In this document: positions 1-8,125 of the stretch, one piece after another
Layout: each line of letters starts with the position of its first letter
Position numbering within the stretch: the stretch's first letter is position 1
Made by a program: the position numbers and the translations under genes
The notes under the pieces: generated by a model
Told to the model about the DNA's origin: nothing
Databases searched by the model: none
The model's input: only the letters and a program-made list of their open reading frames with translations
NCBI GenBank assembly: GCA_016185305.1
Contig: JACPNV010000032.1
Coordinates: 1 to 32,606, forward strand
Source of the DNA: Actinomycetota bacterium
GTDB lineage: Bacteria; Actinomycetota; Acidimicrobiia; Acidimicrobiales; Acidimicrobilacustridaceae
DNA length: 32,606 bases
Direction of reading: 5' to 3'

Positions 1-2249
1 ATCAGCGGTTCGGCCGACAGGTCGATGTGCTTCTTGTCTTCCGTCGCGTCGCAGGCGATCGACTTGTAGCAGAGCTCGGAGATCTTGATGCGAGCCTCGC
101 TCGCCGCGATGCGGTTCAACCCGTTCCCGACGACCGCCCAGTGGCGGCGACTCGGAGCGAATCGCTGCGCCGCCTCTGCCGCGAACGGTCGGCACGCGAG
201 GGTTCGCTCCATCAGATCGGGGAGCTCGCGGAGAGCGGCGAGCACATCGGCTTCGGGGAAGCCGGGCGCGGGACCGACCTCGTCGGCGATCGCGACGGCC
301 AGGAGGAAGCCCGCCGCGATCTGCGAGTAGAAGGCTTTGGTCGACGGCACTGCCATCTCCACATCACGGCCGTCTGAGGTGTAGAGCACGCCATCGACCT
401 TGTCGGTCAGGTCGCTGTTGCGCCGGTTCACGATGGCGATGACCGTGGCGCCGCGACCTCGAACGAGATCGACCGTGCGGTTGGTATCGGTCGTCGTGCC
501 CGACTGGCTGATCGCCACCACGAGCGTGTCGGCCATGTCGGCCCGCAGGTCGAACCCCGAGAGCTCGGTGGCGGTCACCGCGGAGACGGGTAGCCGCAAG
601 CCACCGGTCGCCGCCTCGAGGGCGGCCGCCGTGGCCTGACCGGCGATCGCGGCCGTACCCTGCCCGATCACCAGCACGCGGCGGATCGCGCCCGACCGCA
701 ACGCTTCGCGCGTCGCGGTCGGCAACGAGTCGCCAAGGTTCACGCGCAGGGCACCATCGATCTCGACGAGCTTGCCCCGCAGCGTCTTGCGGAACGACGA
801 GGGCGACTCGGTGATCTCCTTCAGGAGGAAGTGCGGGAAGTCGCCTCGATCGATGTCGCGCGTCGTGATCTGGGCGGTGGCCAACTCGTTGCCGGAGACC
901 GCAAGCGCAGTGCCGTCATAGGAGTACCGCTCGACGCCGGCGAGCTCGCCGGCGCCGGCGGAGCGAAGGCGGATGACCTGGCCGCGCGTACCGGCCGGGT
1001 TGTCGGGGTCAGACGGGGTCTCGCCGTCCATGCGGAGGTAGCGATGGGTCTCTTCCACCACGCCGTAGGGCTCGCTGGCGACGATGAACAGGTCGTCGGC
1101 AAGGCCGACGTAGAGCGCTTGGCCGCTTCCGCGCAACGCCAGGAGAAGGTCGCCGGGGGCGCTCGCCGAGGACGCCGCGATCGCAACCGATCCATCGAGC
1201 CGAGCAACGGTCGAGCGGAACGACTCCAGCAGGTCATCGCCGGCCTGCAGGCGGCGCGAGGTCAGCGTCGGGATCACCTTGGCGTCGGTCTGGATCTCGT
1301 TGGCGATGCCCAAGCCCTCGTTCGCCTTGAGGTCGGCGAAGTTGTCGACGTCGCCATTGAGAACGGCGCAGACGTACGGCCCGTCTGCCCGACCGAGCTC
1401 GTGAGAGTTGAGCGGGTGGGCGTTCGCTTGCGAGATGATGCCGACGCTGGCCCACCGGGTGTGGCCCAGCACGGTCGTTTCGACGTCATCTGACGATGAC
1501 AGCGCCAGGCGCAGCAGCTCGTCGCCGCGGATGGCGACGCGCAGTGCCTTCGTGTTGTCGCCCAGCTCGCCGATCTCCGCCGCCGCCTTGTACACGAACG
1601 AGAGATGGCCCTGCACGGTGTCGACCGCCATCGAGGTGAACAGCGGGTCGCTTCCTCGCCCTGCCACCGCGGCTCGCACCGCCGCCGATGCCAGATCGAG
1701 GCCGTGGTTCCGAACGAGAACCTGGAGCCCGGCGGAGTCGCGCCCCCGGACCTCGAGGCGGTCAAGTGCCGACAGTGCCTGCTGGACCGACAGGAACGCG
1801 TCGACGAGCGCGACAGGAGCGGCCGGACCGGCGAGATCACCGACGGCCTTCGCGGTGCGAACCCGATCACGCTCGACCGCCCACACCGCGTCTCTGGCGC
1901 GGCTCAGCCCGGCGTTGATGTCTTCGAGGTCTTGTGGCGGACGGTTGCTCGCACCATCGTCGAGCTGGCGTTCGATCCGCCCGATCCCGGCATCGATCGT
2001 CGCCGCGAGCTGCTCGACCGAGACAAGCAACCCTCGATCGGCGAGCAACGCTCGCACGCCGGCTGACCCGCGCAGCAGCCGGTCGGCCCGCTCGACCTCC
2101 GCTGCCGCGGCCCCGAGCGCCGCCGGCAGCCCGCCGGTGCCGGCGTCGCGCACGATGCCGGCGGCGGCTTCGAGCGGGTCGAGCACGTCGCGCGCCGCGG
2201 GCGGAGCGGTGGTGCTGCGCCGGCGAACGATGGCGATGATGCCGCACAT
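1..2249 (-). CDS. glmS: GlmS-like glutamine amidotransferase/SIS protein, enlarged form (3' end outside window)
   Basis: Probable glucosamine-6-phosphate synthase (glutamine + fructose 6-phosphate), the first step toward UDP-GlcNAc, in the cytoplasm. The N-terminus MCGIIAIV supplies the class II glutaminase Cys2. The family motif LEVRGRDSAGL starts at residue 165 and HTRWASVG at 263; in E. coli GlmS they start near 24 and 71, so about 140 plus about 50 extra residues are inserted. A sugar-isomerase (SIS) domain with ISQSGTT follows, and the frame is open to the left edge in DKKHIDLSAEPL. At least 749 residues are present, against about 610 usually. The ATG at 2249 has AGGTGA just upstream. 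The gene follows glmM, the next enzyme in the same pathway, by 105 bp. It probably belongs to a long GlmS subfamily; a related SIS amidotransferase with another substrate is possible. Confidence 0.85.
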   Translation of the reverse strand, partial: MCGIIAIVRRRSTTAPPAARDVLDPLEAAAGIVRDAGTGGLPAALGAAAAEVERADRLLRGSAGVRALLADRGLLVSVEQLAATIDAGIGRIERQLDDGASNRPPQDLEDINAGLSRARDAVWAVERDRVRTAKAVGDLAGPAAPVALVDAFLSVQQALSALDRLEVRGRDSAGLQVLVRNHGLDLASAAVRAAVAGRGSDPLFTSMAVDTVQGHLSFVYKAAAEIGELGDNTKALRVAIRGDELLRLALSSSDDVETTVLGHTRWASVGIISQANAHPLNSHELGRADGPYVCAVLNGDVDNFADLKANEGLGIANEIQTDAKVIPTLTSRRLQAGDDLLESFRSTVARLDGSVAIAASSASAPGDLLLALRGSGQALYVGLADDLFIVASEPYGVVEETHRYLRMDGETPSDPDNPAGTRGQVIRLRSAGAGELAGVERYSYDGTALAVSGNELATAQITTRDIDRGDFPHFLLKEITESPSSFRKTLRGKLVEIDGALRVNLGDSLPTATREALRSGAIRRVLVIGQGTAAIAGQATAAALEAATGGLRLPVSAVTATELSGFDLRADMADTLVVAISQSGTTTDTNRTVDLVRGRGATVIAIVNRRNSDLTDKVDGVLYTSDGRDVEMAVPSTKAFYSQIAAGFLLAVAIADEVGPAPGFPEADVLAALRELPDLMERTLACRPFAAEAAQRFAPSRRHWAVVGNGLNRIAASEARIKISELCYKSIACDATEDKKHIDLSAEPL

Positions 2250-2292
2250 GATCCGTCACCTGCCTCGTTCGTCCGGGGGCGGAAAGACCGAC

Positions 2293-2298
2293 AGTCTA
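2293..2298 (-). promoter_or_regulatory. possible -10 element for glmS
   Basis: TAGACT on the minus strand in the 105-bp glmM-glmS spacer, about 44 nt before the glmS ATG. The sequence at -35 (TTTCGG, 17-nt spacer) is weak. glmS may therefore have its own promoter in addition to read-through from glmM. Confidence 0.3.
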
Positions 2299-2354
2299 GT
2301 TGCGCGCCGCGCGTGCCGAAACCGACCTGCGTGAGGTCAGCTCTCGCACCCAGG

Positions 2355-3683
2355 TCAATTGGCGACCCGCTCGACGGCGGCGACGAGGCGGTCGGCGGCG
2401 CGGTCGGCGACGGTCTCGTGCTCGGCCTCGACCATGACGCGCACGAGGGGCTCGGTGCCGCTCGCCCGGACGAGAACGCGACCGCGCTCGCCCAGCTCGC
2501 CTTCGATGGCCGCGATGTCGCCTTCGATGAGCGTGGCGATGTCGCGCTGCTGCTCGCGCACCCACACGCTCTTGAGCACTTGCGGAAGACGCTGCATGGC
2601 CGACGACGCGAGGTCGGAGAGGTAACGACCGCTGCGCCCCATGAGGTCGAGGAGCTGCACCCCGGTCAGCAAGCCGTCGCCGGTCGTGGCCAGGTCGCGG
2701 AAGATGACGTGACCTGACTGCTCGCCGCCGAGGTTGAACCCGCCGGACTCCAGCGCCTCGAGCACGTACCGGTCGCCGACCTGCGTCTCGACGACCTCGA
2801 TGGCGTGCGCGCGCATGCCGAGCCGGAAGCCGAGGTTGCTCATGACGGTGACCGCAACCGTGTCACCCGCCAGCGTGCCCCGATCGCGACGATCGATGGC
2901 GCACATCGCGATGATCTGATCGCCGTCGACGAGCTGGCCGGACTCGTCCGCCGCCAGCACCCGATCGGCGTCGCCGTCGAACGCCAACCCCGCGTCGGCC
3001 TGGTGGCGCACGACGGCCCGTTGCAGATCCTCGGGATGGGTCGAGCCGCACTGCTCGTTGATGTTGCGGCCATCGGGTTCAGCGTGCAGGACGATCACGT
3101 CCGCGCCGAGACGGCCGAGCACCTCCGGCGCGACGTGTGACGCCGCGCCGTTCGCGCAATCGACCACGACTTTCAACCCGTCGAGCCGCCGGCCTTCGAG
3201 CGACTCGATGATCGTGTCCTCATAGAGGACGATCCGGCCGGCGTCAGGCTCGTCGACGCCTTCGGGCACCGCCAGCTCAGAGCCCGTCGCCCGGATCTTC
3301 TCGAGCTCGGCTTCCAGCTCCTCCTCAACCGCGTCGGTCAGCTTCAGCCCGCCGGCCGCGAAGAACTTGATGCCGTTGTCGGTGTAGGCGTTGTGCGACG
3401 CCGAGATCATCGCACCTGGCACGTCCTCGGTCGCACTCAGGCACGCAACGGCCGGCGTCGGCACGACACCGAGCACCTCGACCTTGTACCCCTCAACCTC
3501 GAGCCCGACGCGCAGGGCGCGTTCGAGGCGCGGGCCCGACTCTCGCGTGTCCATGCCGACGACGAACCGCCCGTGCTCGTTCCCCAGCACGCGCGCCGCG
3601 GCTTGGGCGAGGGCCGCGACGAACGCATCGTCGAGCTCGTCGGCGTGACCCCGCACGCCATCGGTTCCGAACTTCAGAGACAT
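2355..3683 (-). CDS. glmM: phosphoglucosamine mutase GlmM
   Basis: Interconverts glucosamine 6-phosphate and glucosamine 1-phosphate for UDP-GlcNAc and peptidoglycan synthesis. The protein is about 442 residues, normal for the family, and begins MSLKFGTDGVRG. The phosphoserine loop ISASHN is at residues 93-98 with Ser96 catalytic, the Mg-binding DGDADR is near 236-241, the sugar-binding GGEQSGH is near 319-325 and the phosphate-binding RASGTEP is near 405-411. The frame is open further upstream, but the family N-terminus fixes the ATG at 3683, which is 40 nt after rpsI. glmS lies downstream, so two consecutive pathway steps are co-located behind rplM-rpsI, a common actinobacterial order. Confidence 0.96.
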   Translation of the reverse strand: MSLKFGTDGVRGHADELDDAFVAALAQAAARVLGNEHGRFVVGMDTRESGPRLERALRVGLEVEGYKVEVLGVVPTPAVACLSATEDVPGAMISASHNAYTDNGIKFFAAGGLKLTDAVEEELEAELEKIRATGSELAVPEGVDEPDAGRIVLYEDTIIESLEGRRLDGLKVVVDCANGAASHVAPEVLGRLGADVIVLHAEPDGRNINEQCGSTHPEDLQRAVVRHQADAGLAFDGDADRVLAADESGQLVDGDQIIAMCAIDRRDRGTLAGDTVAVTVMSNLGFRLGMRAHAIEVVETQVGDRYVLEALESGGFNLGGEQSGHVIFRDLATTGDGLLTGVQLLDLMGRSGRYLSDLASSAMQRLPQVLKSVWVREQQRDIATLIEGDIAAIEGELGERGRVLVRASGTEPLVRVMVEAEHETVADRAADRLVAAVERVAN

Positions 3684-3723
3684 GGTGGGCGGCGCCGTAG
3701 CAGCTACGTGCGAGCCGGACCCC

Positions 3724-4116
3724 TCAGCGCTTGCTGTACTGGGGCGCTTTGCGGGCCTTCTTGAGGCCGTACTTCTTGGATTCCTTCTCCCGGGCATCGC
3801 GGGTGAGGAAGCCGGCACGCTTGAGGTCGTTGCGCAGCTCGGGGTCGAGATCGACGAGCCCACGAGCGATCGCGTGGCGCAACGCGCCCGCCTGGCCGGA
3901 CGAACCGCCCCCGACGATCGTGGCATCGACGTCGTACGCCTCGTGGGTGTTGGTGATTCGAAGCGGCTCGGTGAGAACCATCCGATGGGTCTCGGACGGG
4001 AAGTGCGTCTCGACGTCGCGCTTGTTGACGGTGATCTTGCCGGTGCCTTCGCGGAAGCGCACACGGGCCACGGCTCGCTTGCGGCGGCCAGTTGATTGAT
4101 TCAAGGGAGCGGTCAT
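3724..4116 (-). CDS. rpsI: 30S ribosomal protein S9 (uS9)
   Basis: 130 residues, normal length. The typical N-terminal [12 protein letters not shown], the central [19 protein letters not shown] and the basic end [12 protein letters not shown], which reaches the P-site tRNA in known ribosomes, are all present. It lies 24 bp after rplM, with GAGGAAC before the ATG, and is co-transcribed with it as in most bacteria. Confidence 0.98.
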   Translation of the reverse strand: MTAPLNQSTGRRKRAVARVRFREGTGKITVNKRDVETHFPSETHRMVLTEPLRITNTHEAYDVDATIVGGGSSGQAGALRHAIARGLVDLDPELRNDLKRAGFLTRDAREKESKKYGLKKARKAPQYSKR

Positions 4117-4140
4117 CTCGAAGTTCCTCGGTGCGGTGGG

Positions 4141-4596
4141 TCAGCTGGCCGGCGTGTACTTGGCATGGTCGAGCGGCAGATCGGACGGCTTCTGCGCGCT
4201 GTGGGGATGGGTCGGCCCCGCGTACACCTTCAGCTTCTTCAGCTGCTGGCGGCCGAGGGTGTTCTTCGGGAGCATGCCGCGCACCGTCTTGCGCACGGCC
4301 TCTTCGGGCTGGGAGGCGAGGAAGTCTTCATACGTGCGGGACTTGATGCCACCCGGATAGCCGGAGTGACGGTAGACGTCCTTCTTGGCCGCCTTGTCGG
4401 AGGTCAGCACGACCTTGTCGGCGTTGACGATGATCACGTGATCGCCGGTGTCGATGTGCGGTGCGAAGGTCGGCTTGTGCTTGCCGCGCAGGACGCGAGC
4501 GACCTCGGTCGCCATGCGCCCGAGAACCAGGCCCTCGGCGTCGACCACGAACCACTCGCGCTCGATCTCACTTGCTTTCGGGGAGTACGTGCGCAC
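4141..4596 (-). CDS. rplM: 50S ribosomal protein L13 (uL13)
   Basis: 151 residues beginning MRTYSPK, from a GTG codon at 4596. Signature segments are [34 protein letters not shown], the YRHSGYPGG loop and [20 protein letters not shown]. It heads an rplM-rpsI-glmM unit separated from truA by 167 bp containing a plausible promoter. uL13 is an early 50S assembly protein. Confidence 0.98.
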   Translation of the reverse strand: MRTYSPKASEIEREWFVVDAEGLVLGRMATEVARVLRGKHKPTFAPHIDTGDHVIIVNADKVVLTSDKAAKKDVYRHSGYPGGIKSRTYEDFLASQPEEAVRKTVRGMLPKNTLGRQQLKKLKVYAGPTHPHSAQKPSDLPLDHAKYTPAS

Positions 4597-4689
4597 GGCG
4601 CCGGATCCTTGCTCTCGTGTCGTGACCAGGCCATTCCTGGTCGTTCGTCGCTCGCTGGCGCGTCCGAGACGCCGCCAGAGCGACCCGTA

Positions 4690-4718
4690 AGACTACGAGC
4701 AGCCTGCTCAGCAGGCAA
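4690..4718 (-). promoter_or_regulatory. putative rplM promoter overlapping a palindrome
   Basis: Minus-strand TTGCCT (4713-4718), a 17-nt spacer, then TAGTCT (4690-4695), about 94 nt before the rplM GTG. A perfect 6-bp inverted repeat GCCTGC-TGA-GCAGGC (4702-4716) lies across the -35 edge and spacer. It could be an operator or a short hairpin of upstream read-through RNA. Confidence 0.4.
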
Positions 4719-4763
4719 ATACGGCCGGGTTGCGAACCCGACGAGCCGCACCCACGCAGGTCA

Positions 4764-5549
4764 TCAGTACGTCACTTCCCACAGGCACAGGCCGTGGGCC
4801 GGTGCCAGGGTGGCCGCCAGGGATCGGTCCCTCGCCCGCAGGATGGCGGTGATCTCGCCGGCGTGCTTCTTCATCCTCCCGGCGTCGACGATCGTGCCGA
4901 CGATGGAACGCACCATCTGGTGGCAGAAGGCGTTGGCCTCGATCCAGAACTGGAGGACACCATCACCGGCGTCGTCCCAGTGCGCGTCGACGACGCGCCG
5001 GCGCATCGACGGCGCGGAGATCGTGCGGCCCTTGTCCAGCTTGCAGAACGACGCGAAGTCGTGCTCGCCGATGAACGGGTCGCACGCCATCACCATGGCG
5101 TGCAGGTCGAGCGGCTGCGGCACCCACCACGAGGTCGGCGCCAGGAACGGGTCAGGCACGTCGCGGTTCAGCACCGTGTACCGGTAGCGCCGAGCCTTCG
5201 CCGAATAGCGGGCGTGGAAGTCGGCGGGAGCAACCGCTATCTCTCGCACCACGATCGACGGTCCGCACAGCTTGTTGACGGCGCGCTGGATCTTGCCGAG
5301 GTCGAGGCCCGCCGCGGGGAGGTCGAAGCTCACGACCTGCCCCCACGCGTGCACACCCGCGTCAGTGCGGCCGGCGCAGACGAGGTCGACCTCATGACGA
5401 GTGACGCGGTGCAGGGTCGACGCCAGTGTGCCGCCCACGGTCTTCAGGCCGGGCTGGGCCGCGAACCCGCGGTAGAACGATCCGTCGTAGGCGACGGTCA
5501 TGCGCACGCGCACTTGCTCGCGCGCATCTCGAGACGAACGGGGGGCCAC
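4764..5549 (-). CDS. truA: tRNA pseudouridine(38-40) synthase TruA
   Basis: Converts uridines 38-40 of the tRNA anticodon arm to pseudouridine. The protein is 261 residues, typical. The motif AGRTDAGVHA holds the catalytic Asp63, the substrate-binding segment FHARYSAKARRYRYTVLNR follows at mid-protein, and FCHQMVRSIVGT is the conserved C-terminal motif. The start is taken as GTG at 5549; the in-frame ATG 16 codons later, just before TVAYDGSFYRGF, is an alternative that removes a short non-conserved lead. It is divergent from the isomerase-family gene at 5603. In many actinobacteria truA directly follows rplQ; here two genes and a repeat pair lie between. Confidence 0.95.
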   Translation of the reverse strand: MAPRSSRDAREQVRVRMTVAYDGSFYRGFAAQPGLKTVGGTLASTLHRVTRHEVDLVCAGRTDAGVHAWGQVVSFDLPAAGLDLGKIQRAVNKLCGPSIVVREIAVAPADFHARYSAKARRYRYTVLNRDVPDPFLAPTSWWVPQPLDLHAMVMACDPFIGEHDFASFCKLDKGRTISAPSMRRRVVDAHWDDAGDGVLQFWIEANAFCHQMVRSIVGTIVDAGRMKKHAGEITAILRARDRSLAATLAPAHGLCLWEVTY

Positions 5550-5589
5550 CGCCCGAAGCTACCGCCGTTCCGGGCCGCGTCTCAGTACG

Positions 5590-5595
5590 TAGGCT
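5590..5595 (+). promoter_or_regulatory. possible -10 of a leaderless transcript
   Basis: TAGGCT ends 7 nt before the GTG at 5603, so transcription could begin at or next to the start codon, as in leaderless actinobacterial mRNAs. No convincing Shine-Dalgarno or -35 element is visible. Confidence 0.35.
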
Positions 5596-5602
5596 GGCCA
5601 CC

Positions 5603-6319
5603 GTGGACTACGACCAGAACGTGGCGGCGGCGGACCGCGAAGCAACAGCATTCATCGACGCAGTCGCCGCCGGTCCGATGGGCGAATCGATCCCGTCGTG
5701 TCCCGCGTGGACCATGGCCGACCTCGCGGAGCACGTCGGCACGTTCATGGGCTGGTGGACCGCGGTCATCTGCGAGGGGGCGGGACGCGCCAAGCCGGAT
5801 CACGATGATGGGCCCGAGCCCGATCAGCTCCTCGCGTGGCTCTCGAAGATCCACGGTGACATGGTCGACGTGCTCGGCTCGTCCACACCTGACATCGAGA
5901 TCTGGACGTGGGCCGACGACAAGTCCGTCGCGTTCGCGGGCCGACGCATCGCCAACGAGCTCGGCATCCATCGCTACGACGCGCAGCTCGCCCGGGGCAC
6001 GCAACGACCGCTCGACGCCGACCTCGCGGCCAGCATCATCGACGAGATCGAGACGATCGTCGGCATCAACGGCGACCTGTCGGCGGTCTCGGGCGAGACG
6101 ATCCACCTGCACGCGACCGACGGCGACGGCGAGTGGGTCATCGAGATGTACCCGCATGGATTCCGCCTCCGCCGCGAGCACGCCAAGAGCGATCTCGCCC
6201 TCCGTGGCGCCGTCTCTGATCTCGCCCTCACCCTCTATGGCCGGCCGACGATCGCAACCATCGAGGAGATCGGCGACGCCAAAGCCCTCGCGGCGTGGCA
6301 GCAGGTCTGGCCTTGGTGA
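5603..6319 (+). CDS. maleylpyruvate isomerase family / mycothiol-dependent DinB-like protein
   Basis: 238 residues of the TIGR03083-type family, metal-dependent helical-bundle proteins that include mycothiol-dependent maleylpyruvate isomerase. The N-terminus has the typical PSCPAWTMADLAEHVG with probable metal ligand His44. A second motif, WTWADDKSVAFAGRRIANELGIHRYDAQ, carries Glu119 and His123, matching the E-x3-H ligand spacing of the characterised enzyme. The C-terminal part (from about 140) resembles the sterol-carrier-like domain of the family. GTG at 5603 is chosen because the family N-terminus begins there; the open frame extends upstream only into truA promoter DNA. The family is large and the substrate cannot be read from sequence. 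Confidence 0.85.
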   Translation: MDYDQNVAAADREATAFIDAVAAGPMGESIPSCPAWTMADLAEHVGTFMGWWTAVICEGAGRAKPDHDDGPEPDQLLAWLSKIHGDMVDVLGSSTPDIEIWTWADDKSVAFAGRRIANELGIHRYDAQLARGTQRPLDADLAASIIDEIETIVGINGDLSAVSGETIHLHATDGDGEWVIEMYPHGFRLRREHAKSDLALRGAVSDLALTLYGRPTIATIEEIGDAKALAAWQQVWPW

Positions 6320-6329
6320 TGAGGTCGGC

Positions 6330-7385
6330 TCACACGAGCACGACGGTGCGACCAGTCGTCTTGCGGGCCGCCATGGCCTGCACGGCCGCCGGCAACTCGT
6401 CGAACCCGACGGTCTGGCCGACGACCGGGCGAACCTGCCCGCTCCGCACGAGATCGATGATCTCGTTGTTGATGCGCACGCCCAGCTCCCGCGGCGCGAT
6501 GTTCCAACCCATGGCCTCTTTGAGGAACTGCCGCATCGAGTCGTCGGCGTAGTTGAGGAGCACGCCGCACACCTGGAAGTTGCCGAACGCGATGCGTCTC
6601 GGCACGAGGAACTTCTCGTCGGCCACCACCTTGTTGGACGCGAAGCCCATCATCAGGTAGCGCCCGTTGTACGCGAGGCAGTTCATCGACTTCTCCATCA
6701 CGGCCTCACCCACGTTGTCGAACACCACGTCGACTCCCCTGCCGTCGGTCTCCGCCATGACGACCTCGGCGAAGTCCGCGCTCGTGTAGTTGATCGCCAC
6801 GTCCGCGCCCAGCTCGCGGCACAACTGCACCTTTTCGTCTGTTCCAGCCGTCGCGAACACTCGTCCTCCGGCGTGACGGGCCAGTTGGATCGCGGCCGAG
6901 CCCGATCCACCCGCGCCGGCGTGGATGAGAACGGTTTCACCCGCCGTGAGGGCAGCCCGATCGAACAAGCCGAGCCACGCCAGGTGGAAGGGGAAGTAGA
7001 GGGCGGCAGCGTCCGGCAGCGGGACGTCGTCGGGCATCTCGAACGTTGCCGCCGTCGGGCACACGGCGTACTCCGCGAAACCGCCGAAGGCCTGTTTGGT
7101 GGTGGCGACCACGCGGCGTCGTTGCCATTGCTCCGCACCCGCGCCACACGCGCCGACGACACCCATGACCTCCATGCCCGGGCTGTACGGGAACTCGGGG
7201 CGCACAATCATGTTGCCGCCGGTGATCCGTTCGAGGTCGTTCAGGTTCAGCGGGATGGCCTGCACGCGCACGAGCACCTCATCGGGGCCGGGCTCGGGAA
7301 CGAGCGTCTCGTCGAGCTGCAGCACATCGACCGGCTGCCCGTAGCGATGCACGCGCCACGCCCGCATCAAAGGCTCGCTCTGCAT
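6330..7385 (-). CDS. MDR-superfamily quinone oxidoreductase-like NAD(P)H-dependent enzyme
   Basis: 351 residues of the zinc-type alcohol dehydrogenase/quinone oxidoreductase superfamily. A GroES-like N-terminal domain (about 8-130) is followed by a Rossmann domain with the nucleotide-binding GAGGSGSAAIQLARHAG at 156-172. The structural-zinc Cys cluster and the usual catalytic Cys/His zinc ligands are not evident, which favours the zinc-free quinone oxidoreductase branch. An ATG six codons downstream is an alternative start. It is convergent with the isomerase-family gene (10 bp apart) and downstream of rplQ across a repeat-rich spacer. The substrate is unknown. Confidence 0.85.
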   Translation of the reverse strand: MQSEPLMRAWRVHRYGQPVDVLQLDETLVPEPGPDEVLVRVQAIPLNLNDLERITGGNMIVRPEFPYSPGMEVMGVVGACGAGAEQWQRRRVVATTKQAFGGFAEYAVCPTAATFEMPDDVPLPDAAALYFPFHLAWLGLFDRAALTAGETVLIHAGAGGSGSAAIQLARHAGGRVFATAGTDEKVQLCRELGADVAINYTSADFAEVVMAETDGRGVDVVFDNVGEAVMEKSMNCLAYNGRYLMMGFASNKVVADEKFLVPRRIAFGNFQVCGVLLNYADDSMRQFLKEAMGWNIAPRELGVRINNEIIDLVRSGQVRPVVGQTVGFDELPAAVQAMAARKTTGRTVVLV

Positions 7386-7418
7386 CCCGGCACGCTATCG
7401 ACTCCGCCTCCCAACACG

Positions 7419-7543
7419 AACTGGGCCACCACACGCGCCGTTTCCAGCGCGCCACACAGCCCAGTTCGACGCCCACCGCCATCTGGGCTGCCACACGCGC
7501 CGTTTCCGGCGCGCCACACGGCCCAGTTCGACGCCCGCCGCCA
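7419..7543 (+). repeat. paired palindromic intergenic repeat, copy A
   Basis: Two units of the same element: 7429-7480 and 7491-7542 are 52-nt segments at a 62-nt period, differing at only a few positions. Each is bounded by complementary ends (CTGGGC ... GCCCAG; AACTGGGC/GCCCAGTT in the first) and contains a GCGCGCC core, so each can fold into a hairpin. A related pair lies at 19101-19238. It occupies most of the 188-bp spacer between rplQ and the oxidoreductase gene. It may act as a terminator or mRNA 3'-end stabiliser for the alpha operon, in the manner of REP elements. Confidence 0.75.
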
Positions 7544-7573
7544 CGCCGGCCGACTCGGCCCGGGGTGACTAGA

Positions 7574-7927
7574 CTAGACGAGCTCGATGCGCGCCATCGG
7601 CGCGTTGTCGCCCTGGCGGGGGCCCAGCTTCAAGATCCGCGTGTAACCGCCGGGGCGGTCTTCATAGCGGGGGCCGATGTCGTCGAAGAGCTTGGCCACC
7701 ATCTCCTTGTCACGAAGGAACGCGACGACCTGGCGATGGTTGTGGAGGCCGCCCTTCCTGGCCTTCGTGATGATCTTCTCGGCGACGGGGCGCAGGGCCT
7801 TGGCCTTGGCCTCGGTGGTGACGATGCCCTCGGCGGCCACGAGCGACGCGACGAGGTTGGCCATCATGGCCTTCTGGTGGGCGGCGTCGCCGCCGAACCG
7901 GCGGCCCTTCTTGGGTGTCGCAGGCAT
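7574..7927 (-). CDS. rplQ: 50S ribosomal protein L17 (bL17)
   Basis: 117 residues beginning [13 protein letters not shown], then the family segment [39 protein letters not shown] and the C-terminal [25 protein letters not shown]. The start is set by this conserved N-terminus, with AAGGAAC upstream. It is the last gene of the alpha block. The spacer to rpoA is abnormally long (195 bp) because of a perfect 96-bp tandem duplication. Confidence 0.98.
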   Translation of the reverse strand: MPATPKKGRRFGGDAAHQKAMMANLVASLVAAEGIVTTEAKAKALRPVAEKIITKARKGGLHNHRQVVAFLRDKEMVAKLFDDIGPRYEDRPGGYTRILKLGPRQGDNAPMARIELV

Positions 7928-7931
7928 GGCG

Positions 7932-8123
7932 CTAGTTCCTTGGCTCCGGCGATAATCCGCCGGAGCGGCTTCGCCATGTCGGAAAGTGGTTCGGCTGCTC
8001 CGCCCTGGCGGGCTCCGCAACTCTCATCAAGTTCCTTGGCTCCGGCGATAATCCGCCGGAGCGGCTTCGCCATGTCGGAAAGTGGTTCGGCTGCTCCGCC
8101 CTGGCGGGCTCCGCAACTCTCAT
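7932..8123 (-). other. spacer-filling small ORF between rpoA and rplQ (63 codons, two identical 32-aa units)
   Basis: An ATG at 8123 overlaps the rpoA stop (TGATG) and the frame ends in TAG 4 nt before the rplQ ATG. The peptide is two identical 32-residue units beginning [15 protein letters not shown], because the underlying DNA is a 96-bp duplication, a multiple of three. The rplQ Shine-Dalgarno (AAGGAA) is in its last codons. No homology is recognised. It may only carry ribosomes from rpoA to rplQ rather than make a functional peptide. Confidence 0.3.
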
Positions 8124-8125
8124 CA
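7934..8125 (-). repeat. perfect 96-bp tandem duplication in rpoA-rplQ spacer
   Basis: Positions 7934-8029 and 8030-8125 are identical base for base, with one further matching base at 8126. Each unit contains a 9-bp perfect hairpin, GCTCCGGCG-ATAATC-CGCCGGAGC, and the AAGGAAC Shine-Dalgarno-like sequence. The outer unit includes the rpoA stop codon. Lack of divergence implies a recent event, selection, or an assembly error. Confidence 0.95.

Noticed and set aside
3684..4064. Upstream in-frame extension of glmM across rpsI
   Set aside because: The conserved GlmM N-terminus begins at 3683 and the extension overlaps rpsI, so it is only an accidentally open frame.
7419..7543. CRISPR-like spacing of repeats
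   Set aside because: There are only two units, which are palindromic and lack variable spacers of constant length; no cas genes are present.
4794..7568. A very long plus-strand open frame (over 900 codons) across truA, the isomerase-family gene and the oxidoreductase gene
   Set aside because: It is a shadow in GC-rich DNA: Arg/His/Gly-rich low-complexity translation with no family features, overlapping three well-supported genes.
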